Shown: positions 1 through 6,621 of the stretch, one piece after another
Layout: the number at the start of each line of letters is the position of its first letter
Position numbering within the stretch: position 1 is the first letter of the stretch
DNA from: Prevotellaceae bacterium
GTDB taxonomy: Bacteria; Bacteroidota; Bacteroidia; Bacteroidales; UBA932
DNA length: 6,872 nt
Direction of reading: 5' to 3'
Assembly: GCA_031268055.1 (NCBI GenBank)
Contig: JAIRXY010000303.1
Span: 1 to 6,872, forward strand
Translations under genes and position numbers: made by a program
The notes under the pieces: model-generated
What the model was told of the DNA's origin: nothing
What the model saw: the letters and a program-made list of their open reading frames with translations, nothing else
The model's database searches: none

Positions 1-160
1 CGGCCCCTTAATTGTTATTGATGCAAAGGTACGAGGTTGTTTTGTTGTTAAAATTAGGTGAAAATGAGGTTTTTGTCGTCGTCATGGCATACGGTAACTG
101 ATGGTGTGCATAATGCAGACAAATGGTGGCGTAAGCCAATTCAAAATTCAAAATTTCCCG
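1..160. other. Non-coding spacer downstream of tsaD
   Basis: This stretch lies between the tsaD stop codon and the window edge and shows no credible gene. It is AT-rich, contains a leftward promoter-like element at 24-31, and carries two tandem TTTTGAA units (minus strand) at 140-153 just past the tsaD stop. I looked for an intrinsic terminator after tsaD. The best fold is a weak 8-bp bulged stem at 84-111, and no T-run follows it on either strand, so no terminator is annotated. Confidence 0.6.
24..31 (-). promoter_or_regulatory. Putative -7 promoter element for a leftward gene off the window
   Basis: Read on the minus strand this is TACCTTTG, a full match to the Bacteroidetes -7 consensus TAnnTTTG, followed by CATCAA. 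Transcription would start near position 17 and run leftward out of the window. No TTG stands at the expected 17-23 bp upstream, so the -33 element is absent or degenerate. If real, the gene to the left has its own promoter and is not simply read through from tsaD, which lies on the same strand. Confidence 0.4.
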
Positions 161-1180
161 CTACATTCTTGCCAACGGCGCAATATCCAAGCTTGCAGTT
201 TTGCCGTTGAGGTATTTGAAGCGCCCCGCAATGGCAATCATGGCGGCGTTGTCGGTGGTGTAGCGCAGCGCGGGCAGGTAGGCTGTGCAGCCATGCTTTT
301 GGCCAAATGCGCAAAGGGCGCTGCGTAGCCCTGCGTTGGCGGATACTCCGCCGGCAATGGCAACCTCCTTCACGCCCGTATGCTTGACTGCTTTCTCCAG
401 CTTGTGGAGCAAGATTTCGATGATGGTGCGCTGTAGCGAAGCACAGAGGTCGACCTTGTTTTCGGCGACGAAAGCGGGGTTTTGGGCAACTTGGTCGCGC
501 AGGAAGTAAAGAAATGACGTTTTGAGGCCGCTAAAGCTGTAGTCTAACCCTGCAATTTGCGGCTTGGCAAAGGTAAACTTCTGCGCATTTCCCTGCGCTG
601 CCAGCTTGTCTACAGCGGGGCCGCCGGGGTATGGCAGCTCCATTACCTTAGCGCACTTGTCGAAAGCTTCGCCGGCGGCATCGTCAATGGTTTGCCCAAT
701 GATTTCGTGCTCCAGCATTTTTTTCACTAACAAAATCTGCGTGTGTCCGCCCGAAACGAGCAGGCATAAAAACGGAAGCTTTGGGTGTGGGGTTGTCCTG
801 CCGGGCTCGTCAATAAAGTGCGACATCACGTGTCCCTGTAGGTGGTTTACCTCAACAAGGGGCGCTCCTGTAGCCAGCGCAAGCCCCTTGGCAAATGATA
901 CGCCCACCAGCAGCGAGCCAATTAGCCCTGGGCCTCGCGTGAAGGCAATGGCGCTTAGGTCTCGGGGTTGCACCTTCGCAAGCTCAAGGGCGCGGCTGAC
1001 CACCGGAATAATGTTTTGCTGGTGCGCCCGCGACGCCAGCTCCGGAACAACGCCTCCGTAGGCTTCGTGCACGCTTTGGCTGGCAATCACGTTTGAGAGC
1101 AGCGTGACGCCACGCACCACCGCCGCCGAAGTGTCGTCGCACGAAGATTCTATGCCCAAAATAATACCGCTGTCTGCCAT
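161..1180 (-). CDS. tsaD: tRNA N6-adenosine threonylcarbamoyltransferase TsaD
   Basis: TsaD (formerly Gcp/YgjD) is the catalytic subunit that, with TsaB and TsaE in bacteria, transfers the threonylcarbamoyl group from threonylcarbamoyl-AMP to A37 of ANN-decoding tRNAs in the cytoplasm. The product is 339 residues, the usual bacterial length, and starts MADSGIILGIESSCDDT, the canonical N-terminus of an ASKHA-fold TsaD. Visible family motifs are GGVVPELASRAH (42-53), TRGPGLIGSL (81-90), the metal-binding HLQGH with His113 and His117, SGGHTQ (143-148), DDAAGEAFDK (166-175), LPYPGGPAVD (182-191), SFSGLKTS (215-222), GGVSANAGLR (277-286) and YTTDNAAMIA (307-316), where Asp310 is the expected third metal ligand. 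The ATG at 1180 was chosen because the family begins there. The frame stays open upstream to 1711, but that extension has no family match and runs antisense into tamB. No Shine-Dalgarno is seen. It is divergent from tamB and appears intact with all key residues. Confidence 0.97.
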   Translation of the reverse strand: MADSGIILGIESSCDDTSAAVVRGVTLLSNVIASQSVHEAYGGVVPELASRAHQQNIIPVVSRALELAKVQPRDLSAIAFTRGPGLIGSLLVGVSFAKGLALATGAPLVEVNHLQGHVMSHFIDEPGRTTPHPKLPFLCLLVSGGHTQILLVKKMLEHEIIGQTIDDAAGEAFDKCAKVMELPYPGGPAVDKLAAQGNAQKFTFAKPQIAGLDYSFSGLKTSFLYFLRDQVAQNPAFVAENKVDLCASLQRTIIEILLHKLEKAVKHTGVKEVAIAGGVSANAGLRSALCAFGQKHGCTAYLPALRYTTDNAAMIAIAGRFKYLNGKTASLDIAPLARM

Positions 1181-1235
1181 TTGTAATTCGTATAAATTAA
1201 ATATTTTACCTGCGCTACGTGCCGCAATACCTGAA

Positions 1236-1265
1236 CAAAAGTAGTAACTTTGCCCGATTAAGCAA
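1236..1265 (-). promoter_or_regulatory. Putative tsaD promoter (-33 TTG / -7 TACTTTTG)
   Basis: On the minus strand TACTTTTG (1243 to 1236) matches the Bacteroidetes -7 consensus TAnnTTTG. A TTG at 1265-1263 sits 19 bp upstream, within the usual 17-23 bp spacing for the -33 element. A start site near 1230 would give tsaD a leader of about 50 nt. The element abuts the oppositely oriented tamB -7 element, so the two promoters overlap. The match is seen directly; its activity is inferred. Confidence 0.6.
1245..1252 (+). promoter_or_regulatory. Putative tamB promoter -7 element
   Basis: TAACTTTG matches the Bacteroidetes TAnnTTTG -7 consensus and lies 31 bp before the tamB TTG start, which predicts a short leader of roughly 25 nt. 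No TTG is found at the proper -33 spacing, so the upstream element is weak or missing. The first three bases (TAA) are also the in-frame stop that bounds the tamB reading frame upstream. Confidence 0.55.
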
Positions 1266-1283
1266 GTTTTATTCCCGAATCTT

Positions 1284-4200
1284 TTGAAGAAAGTCCTCAT
1301 CATATTTTGTTTAGTAGCGCTGGTGCTCTTTTTGCTACCAACAGCCGCTTTTTTTGTGGTGCAGCACCCCAAGGTGCAAAAAATGCTGGTGGATGAGAGC
1401 GTTAAAATGCTGTCAAGCAAGCTGAAAGGAAAAGTAAGCGTAGGCTCTGTTCGCTTTCGGTTATTCAACCGCCTTGTGTTGAACGATGTGTACATACAAG
1501 ATACGAAGGGCGATACGCTTATTTTTGTAAGCCGTCTGTCGGGCTCGCTCACACGCCTGCACCTCTCCAGCCGGCACGTGGAAATCGGTACGCTACGCCT
1601 GACCGACGCTCGGCTGAGCCTCGAAAAAGACACCGCTGGCGTTTTCAACTTAGGCTCGCTGATTAGCGGTCTAACGGACAGCAGCGACGAAGAGCAGCCC
1701 CAAGCGTCCAAAGAGAAGCTTTTCCTCCTTCGCGTACACAGCGTAGAGGTTGAGCAGCTGCTCTTTAGCTACATCGACCATCGGCTGCAGGGGCCGGCGA
1801 GCGATAGCGCCATCGACTTCAAGCACGTCATTGCAGAGGATGTGTCGTTCAAGGCGAGCGCCCTGAACATGGACGGCGACACCATGACGTGCCGCTTAGA
1901 GCGCTTGCAGCTTAGGGAGCGCAGCGGCTTCAACCTGCGCCAGCTATCCGGCGCAGTGAGCGTAGCGCCTACCTTTATCGAAGTAAAGCAGCTGGTGGTA
2001 CGCGACGATTTTTCTGACGTCAACGCTACGTACTACCGCATGGAATACAGCAAGCTTGCCGACCTCTCCAGCTACATAGAAAAAGTGCGCATGTCGGCCA
2101 ACTTTGTTTCGTCTCGGGTGGATTTATACACCATTGCCTTTTTTGCGCCCAAAATGTCCAAGCTGCACCTGAACATTGGCCTCGCGGGGCGCGCCGACGG
2201 ACAGGTGAGCAACCTCAAAGGGCATGATTTGACGCTCGAATTTGGCAAAGGCACAAAAACTCAAGTCAGCTTTTCCATGCAAGGGCTGCCCGACGTGCAG
2301 AATACCTTTTTTACGTTTGATGTAAAAAATCTTGCCAGCAACCCCGAAGATGTTCTTTTGGCCGACAAGATTGTGCTGAACGGCAGGTACGCCAAGCAAC
2401 AGCCGTTGCTGCATCAGCTGGGTACGCTGCAGGGAAAAGCGCGCTTTACCGGATTCCTGAGCAACTTTGTAGCCGACGGCGTGCTGCTCTCGGACATAGG
2501 CACGCTCATCAGCGACCTCTCGTTTGCGCCAACGCCCGACTCCACAATGGTTATCAACGGAACATTGGGAACGGACAACTTTAACCTCGGCAAGCTGGTA
2601 AGCGATTCCACTATGGGGAAAATAAATTTCTACGGAAAGATTAGCGGAGCATTCAAAAACGTCAAAAACTTTTCGCTCAACACCGACCTGAACATCCCAA
2701 TGGTAGAGCTCTATGGCTACCCCTACCGCCACACCAAGCTCAAAGGTCTGATAACCGAAAATTCGTTCAGAGGCGAGCTGCTTTGCGAAGACGCCAACTT
2801 GAACTTTGACTTTCGCGGCGTTGCCAACTTTGAAAAGGAGAAGTCGCAGTTCGACTTCAAGCTTCAGCTGCACCACGCCGACCTTGTAGCCATCGGCCTC
2901 AACAAGCGCGACAGCCTCTCGCAGCTCAACATGGAGGCCGTTGCCTCCTTTGAGGGTAACAACATAGACAACTTTGCCGGAAAAGTTACAATCAACAGCG
3001 CCAAGTACACCACTGCGCTGGGCGAATTTCCGGTAAGCTCAATCCTGCTGGAGGCAAAGCATAACGGAAACACCGAGCTGCTGTCGCTCAAATCGGATAT
3101 CCTTGAGGCTTCCCTGAAAGCCAAGGGCGGCATGAGCAACGTTGTGCCTGCGCTGGACAGCATGCTTCGCTGCTTTGTGCCGGCATACCACAACCTGCTG
3201 CCGGTGGCGACGGCGCACGGTAGCGCGCCGCAGGAGAAGAAAGAGGCAAAGCCGCAGGAGGCGTTTGAGTACTCCTTCTCGCTGCTGACCAAAAATGCCG
3301 AGAAGCTACAGCAAATGCTAATCCCCTCGCTAATGATTGCCGACAACACCTCGCTGAGCGGCTGCATTTCCTCCGACGTCAGCTGCGTGAACTTCGTGCT
3401 TAACGCTCCCTCTGTGCGCTACGCCAGCTTGCAACTTTCTGATGTCCAGCTGCGCTCCGCCTCGCAAGCCTCGCAGCTGCACTTCACCGTTAGCGCAAAA
3501 AAAGCAGGCATGGGCAACCTGAGACTACAGGATTGGGAGATAGCCGGTACGCTGGAAAATAACCTGCTCGCGCTGACGTCAAGCCACAAAACCTCCATTG
3601 CCTTTGGCAACGTGAAGGCGCATGCGCTGTTCTTTGAAAACACCAGCGGCAAGAAAGGCGTGGACGTGGAGCTATTCCCCTCTACCTTGCTGCTGAGCGA
3701 TATGCCTTGGAGCTTATCGCAGAGCAAAATCCGCATAGAGGACAAGCGCTATACCATTGATAGCTTCAGGGTGGAGAACTCCTTTCAGCTGCTGCGCATC
3801 AACGGCGTGGCCTCTCAGGATATGCGCGATACGCTCTCGTGCACGCTGCGCAACCTGTCGATAGCGCCGCTGCTGCACGCGCTGAACAGCAAGGTTGAGC
3901 TGACGGGTAACGCTTCGGGAGCAGTTACCGTCAACGGTATGCTTGCGCCGTCGCCGCTGTTTTTTGCCAACGTGCAGGCCTCCGACGTTACTTTTTTCAA
4001 AAAGCCGGTGGGAGATATTACCCTGCATACCTTCACTGCGAAAAACGAAAAAGACCTCGCCATGCAGCTGAACATCAACAAGGATGGCGAGGAAAACCTG
4101 AGCATGACCGGAACGCTGAAATCCGACGGAAATGTGCAGGCCGTGGCCAAGCTCAGCGAGATACCCTTGCACCACGTTGCGCCGCTACTTGTGGATAAGT

Positions 4201-5774
4201 TATCGGACATTGGCGGAACGCTAAGCGGCGACCTTGACGTTACAGGCCCCCTGAGGCATTTGCTGCTCAACGGCAACCTGCTCATGAGCCAAGGGCAGCT
4301 CAAGGTGGACTACCTCAACTCCACGTTCAGCATGAGCGGCCCCGTGGCTATGGAAAACAGCACGCTGCACATACTCAACATGCCCGTAAAGGATGACAAA
4401 AACAGCGTTGGCAAGGCGAGCTTTACCCTTGCCAACATCACCACGCCGAGCAGCCTCCACTTTTCGCTAACGGTAGAGCCCGATAAGTTCCACGTGTTCA
4501 ACACTACCGAGCGCCACAACGACTACTTTTACGGGCAGGCCTACGCTACGGGAACAGTGCAAATCAACGGCAGGCGTGGCGAAACCAGCATCAGCGCAAC
4601 GGCAACAGTCGACGACCAAACCGCGCTTTTGATACCCTTAGGCTCGAAAGCGCAAATGCAGGGCAGCAGCTTTATCAACTTTGTTACCCCCGCCGATGTT
4701 GAGGCGCAAAACAAAGAGAAGGAAAAAGAGGAGGAACATGCAGCGTCAAACCTCAAGGTCGACCTCAACCTCAACGTAACGAACGAGGCCGATTTAACGC
4801 TGGCGCTAAACCAAAATACGGGCGATGCTATCAAGGCGGCAGGCAGCGGCAGCCTCAAGCTTGAGATAGAGCCTGCCAAAAATTTGTTCCGAATCTTTGG
4901 CACCTACACCATACAGCGCGGCGAGTACGCCATTTCTATCCAAAATCTGGTGAACAAAAAGTTCAAGATAGACAACGGCAGCACCATCACCTTCAACGGC
5001 GAGGCTACCGCGGCAACGGCCAACATTCACGCTACCTACAAAGTTCGCGCGCCCCTATCCGACCTCTTTGGCGATACCACCGGACGGTACAAGCGCATCA
5101 TCCCCATAGACTGCAAGGTGAGCATGACCGGCAGGCTTACCGCCCCCGACCTGAAGTTTGAAATAGAGGCGCCAACGGCCGACAACGAGACCAAAGACCG
5201 AATGTTGGCGCAGCTCAATACGGAAGATAACGTAACAATACAGTTTCTTTCGCTGCTTTTGGTTGACCGCTTTATGCCGCAGCAGGATATGTCGGGCTAC
5301 GGCTCAAGCATTGGTGGCGCTACCATTGGAGGCTTCGTAGCGTCGCAGGTGACCAACCTGCTATCGCACCTTGTTGGCGTAAACTTTGGCTTTACGTTTA
5401 ACCCCACCGACTACAGCGACCCGGAATGGGGCGTTTCCATCAACACCAACATTACCGACAGGATAATCCTGAGCGGCAGCTTTGAGCGCCAGACACAGCG
5501 GAAGCAGCTCAACCCAAACAACAGCGAGACGCTTGGCGATGTTGATGTTGACTTGGAGGTGCTACTCGACAAATCGGGCAGGCTGCGGCTGAAGGCGTTC
5601 ACCCACGCCAACGACCAGTACACCGAGATGATGGCCGGAAGCAACCGCTACGGCGTAGGGCTTTTTTACCAAGAAGATTTTGACAGCTTTGCCGACCTGT
5701 GGAGGGCTCTTTTTAATAAAAAATCTAAGCGCAAAGGCGGCGGCGCTACGGAGGCATCGCAAAATAGCAGCTAA
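1284..5774 (+). CDS. tamB: TamB-family translocation/assembly module protein (DUF490)
   Basis: This 1496-residue protein belongs to the AsmA-like/TamB family of long periplasm-spanning proteins, implicated in outer-membrane protein assembly and in phospholipid transport to the outer membrane. A single hydrophobic segment (about 4-26) preceded by two lysines is the expected inner-membrane anchor. The remainder is predicted periplasmic, rich in alternating hydrophobic residues as in the family's beta-groove. A VELYGYPYRHTKLKG stretch near 475-490 resembles the repeated AsmA/TamB strand motifs. The conserved C-terminal TamB domain spans about 1156-1475, with GTYTIQRGEYAI (from 1206), ATYKVRAPLSDLF (from 1250) and FYQEDFDSF (1461-1469), then a basic tail. 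Lys/Glu-rich linkers lie near 645-660 and 1140-1155. The start is TTG at 1284: a TAA at 1245 closes the frame upstream, no ATG or GTG start gives the anchor, and the next ATG would delete it. No Shine-Dalgarno is seen. It is divergent from tsaD. No TamA/TamL-type outer-membrane partner is in the window. Confidence 0.92.
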   Translation: MKKVLIIFCLVALVLFLLPTAAFFVVQHPKVQKMLVDESVKMLSSKLKGKVSVGSVRFRLFNRLVLNDVYIQDTKGDTLIFVSRLSGSLTRLHLSSRHVEIGTLRLTDARLSLEKDTAGVFNLGSLISGLTDSSDEEQPQASKEKLFLLRVHSVEVEQLLFSYIDHRLQGPASDSAIDFKHVIAEDVSFKASALNMDGDTMTCRLERLQLRERSGFNLRQLSGAVSVAPTFIEVKQLVVRDDFSDVNATYYRMEYSKLADLSSYIEKVRMSANFVSSRVDLYTIAFFAPKMSKLHLNIGLAGRADGQVSNLKGHDLTLEFGKGTKTQVSFSMQGLPDVQNTFFTFDVKNLASNPEDVLLADKIVLNGRYAKQQPLLHQLGTLQGKARFTGFLSNFVADGVLLSDIGTLISDLSFAPTPDSTMVINGTLGTDNFNLGKLVSDSTMGKINFYGKISGAFKNVKNFSLNTDLNIPMVELYGYPYRHTKLKGLITENSFRGELLCEDANLNFDFRGVANFEKEKSQFDFKLQLHHADLVAIGLNKRDSLSQLNMEAVASFEGNNIDNFAGKVTINSAKYTTALGEFPVSSILLEAKHNGNTELLSLKSDILEASLKAKGGMSNVVPALDSMLRCFVPAYHNLLPVATAHGSAPQEKKEAKPQEAFEYSFSLLTKNAEKLQQMLIPSLMIADNTSLSGCISSDVSCVNFVLNAPSVRYASLQLSDVQLRSASQASQLHFTVSAKKAGMGNLRLQDWEIAGTLENNLLALTSSHKTSIAFGNVKAHALFFENTSGKKGVDVELFPSTLLLSDMPWSLSQSKIRIEDKRYTIDSFRVENSFQLLRINGVASQDMRDTLSCTLRNLSIAPLLHALNSKVELTGNASGAVTVNGMLAPSPLFFANVQASDVTFFKKPVGDITLHTFTAKNEKDLAMQLNINKDGEENLSMTGTLKSDGNVQAVAKLSEIPLHHVAPLLVDKLSDIGGTLSGDLDVTGPLRHLLLNGNLLMSQGQLKVDYLNSTFSMSGPVAMENSTLHILNMPVKDDKNSVGKASFTLANITTPSSLHFSLTVEPDKFHVFNTTERHNDYFYGQAYATGTVQINGRRGETSISATATVDDQTALLIPLGSKAQMQGSSFINFVTPADVEAQNKEKEKEEEHAASNLKVDLNLNVTNEADLTLALNQNTGDAIKAAGSGSLKLEIEPAKNLFRIFGTYTIQRGEYAISIQNLVNKKFKIDNGSTITFNGEATAATANIHATYKVRAPLSDLFGDTTGRYKRIIPIDCKVSMTGRLTAPDLKFEIEAPTADNETKDRMLAQLNTEDNVTIQFLSLLLVDRFMPQQDMSGYGSSIGGATIGGFVASQVTNLLSHLVGVNFGFTFNPTDYSDPEWGVSINTNITDRIILSGSFERQTQRKQLNPNNSETLGDVDVDLEVLLDKSGRLRLKAFTHANDQYTEMMAGSNRYGVGLFYQEDFDSFADLWRALFNKKSKRKGGGATEASQNSS

Positions 5775-5919
5775 CGAGGCGGTAAGCGCTAAGCAAAGAA
5801 TAGAGCGGCGGCTTAATAGTATTTAACCAATTGAATTAGCTAAACTTACGGAGTATTGAGAACTTCGCAGTAATTTTGTCGGGAATAATTTTTTTGTTTT
5901 TAATAATATACACCAACTA
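5775..5919. other. AT-rich spacer between tamB and exbB
   Basis: This 145-bp gap carries no gene. It holds an 8-bp palindrome TTAGCTAA at 5836-5843, a promoter-like element at 5871-5878, and T-rich runs at about 5888-5901 that would lie in the exbB leader. I see no GC-rich hairpin followed by a T-run after tamB, so transcription termination here is unresolved and read-through from tamB into exbB remains possible. Confidence 0.55.
5871..5878 (+). promoter_or_regulatory. Putative exbB promoter -7 element
   Basis: TAATTTTG fits the Bacteroidetes TAnnTTTG -7 consensus and sits 41 bp before the exbB ATG, predicting a leader of about 35 nt that is very AT-rich and lacks a Shine-Dalgarno. The nearest upstream TTG (5856-5858) is only 12 bp away, too close for a normal -33 element. 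This suggests exbB-exbD can be transcribed independently of tamB. Confidence 0.5.
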
Positions 5920-6579
5920 ATGTCTACAAACTTTGTACTGCTGCAAGCAGTTGAACCACAACAGCTCGACTTTATTGAGCTTGCTATAAAAGGGGGATGG
6001 GTGATGGTTCCCATTTTGATACTTTCAGTTATAGCAGTATTTATTTTTGTCGAACGCTTTTTCGCCGTTCGCCGCGCCTCTAAAGTCGACAACCACTTTA
6101 TGAGCAACATCCGCGAGTACATCCTGAGCAACCGCACCGACGCGGCCGTTGCGCTGTGCCAAGCCACCACGCTACCGCAGGCTCGCCTCATCGAAAAAGG
6201 AATTAAGCGCATAGGCGCTCCGCTAAACGATATTCAAACCGCAATAGAAAACGAAGGAAACCTCGAAGTGGCACGGTTGGAGAGAGGCCTCGCAATTCTG
6301 GCAATGACCGCCGGCGGCGCTCCCATGCTTGGCTTTCTGGGAACGGTAACCGGCATGGTGCGCGCCTTCTTCAACATGGCCAACGCCGGAAACAACCTCG
6401 ATATTCATATACTCTCGTCGGGCATCTACGAGGCAATGGTGACTACCATTGCGGGGCTTATCGTTGGGCTTATCGCCTACTTTGGCTACAACCTTCTGGT
6501 AGCGCAGATACAGCGCGTTGTATTCCACCTTGAGGCAAGCACAATGGAGTTCATGGATATGCTGTACGGCAAGAAGTAG
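5920..6579 (+). CDS. exbB: MotA/TolQ/ExbB proton channel family protein
   Basis: ExbB-type proteins form the pentameric inner-membrane proton channel that, with ExbD, converts the proton motive force into work on TonB (or, as TolQ, on the Tol system). The 219-residue product shows three membrane segments at about 26-46, 125-148 and 169-195, with a large cytoplasmic loop between the first two. The family signature is clear: APMLGFLGTVTGMV (134-147) in helix 2 and EAMVTTIAGLIVGL (171-184) in helix 3. By motif alignment to E. coli ExbB, Thr142, Glu171 and Thr176 correspond to the channel residues Thr148, Glu176 and Thr181, so the channel looks functional. The ATG at 5920 gives a normal short periplasmic N-terminus, with no Shine-Dalgarno. 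The first 45 or so codons are AT-richer than the rest. An exbD-like gene follows after 42 bp, so the pair is probably one operon. TolQ cannot be excluded from sequence alone; the short symbol is the best guess. Confidence 0.9.
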   Translation: MSTNFVLLQAVEPQQLDFIELAIKGGWVMVPILILSVIAVFIFVERFFAVRRASKVDNHFMSNIREYILSNRTDAAVALCQATTLPQARLIEKGIKRIGAPLNDIQTAIENEGNLEVARLERGLAILAMTAGGAPMLGFLGTVTGMVRAFFNMANAGNNLDIHILSSGIYEAMVTTIAGLIVGLIAYFGYNLLVAQIQRVVFHLEASTMEFMDMLYGKK

Positions 6580-6588
6580 GCAGATTTT

Positions 6589-6611
6589 TTTTGAATTTTG
6601 AACTTTTTGAA
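6589..6611 (+). repeat. Short TTTTGAA repeat cluster between exbB and exbD
   Basis: Three copies of TTTTGAA occur at 6589-6595, 6596-6602 and 6605-6611, the first two directly adjacent. The same heptamer occurs twice in tandem on the minus strand at 140-153, just after the tsaD stop. The units are short and AT-rich, so they could be chance low-complexity sequence. I do not know a function. Confidence 0.4.
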
Positions 6612-6621
6612 ATAGAATTGA

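Noticed and set aside
84..111. Possible hairpin terminator after tsaD
   Set aside because: The stem is short with a bulge and a G-T pair, the loop is 11 nt, and no T-run follows on either strand.
101..328. Small plus-strand frame of 75 codons overlapping the tsaD 3' end
   Set aside because: Most of it is antisense to the conserved TsaD C-terminus, and no promoter element or protein family match is visible.
564..1061. Plus-strand open frame of 165 codons inside tsaD
   Set aside because: It is antisense to the conserved catalytic core of tsaD, with low-complexity Ser/Pro/Cys-rich composition and no plausible start context.
1181..1711. A 177-codon upstream extension of the tsaD reading frame, antisense to the tamB 5' end
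   Set aside because: TsaD homologues begin at MADSGIILGIESS; the extension is Ser/Arg/Thr-rich with no family resemblance, crosses both predicted promoters, and reads opposite to the conserved tamB anchor region.
2124..2876. Minus-strand open frame of 250 codons inside tamB
   Set aside because: It lies wholly antisense to a continuous TamB coding frame, shows no recognisable domain, and several other antisense frames of similar character occur along tamB, as expected from codon bias in a GC-moderate gene.
5836..5843. TTAGCTAA palindrome as an operator upstream of exbB
   Set aside because: An isolated 8-bp AT-rich palindrome is expected by chance and it matches no regulator site I can name.
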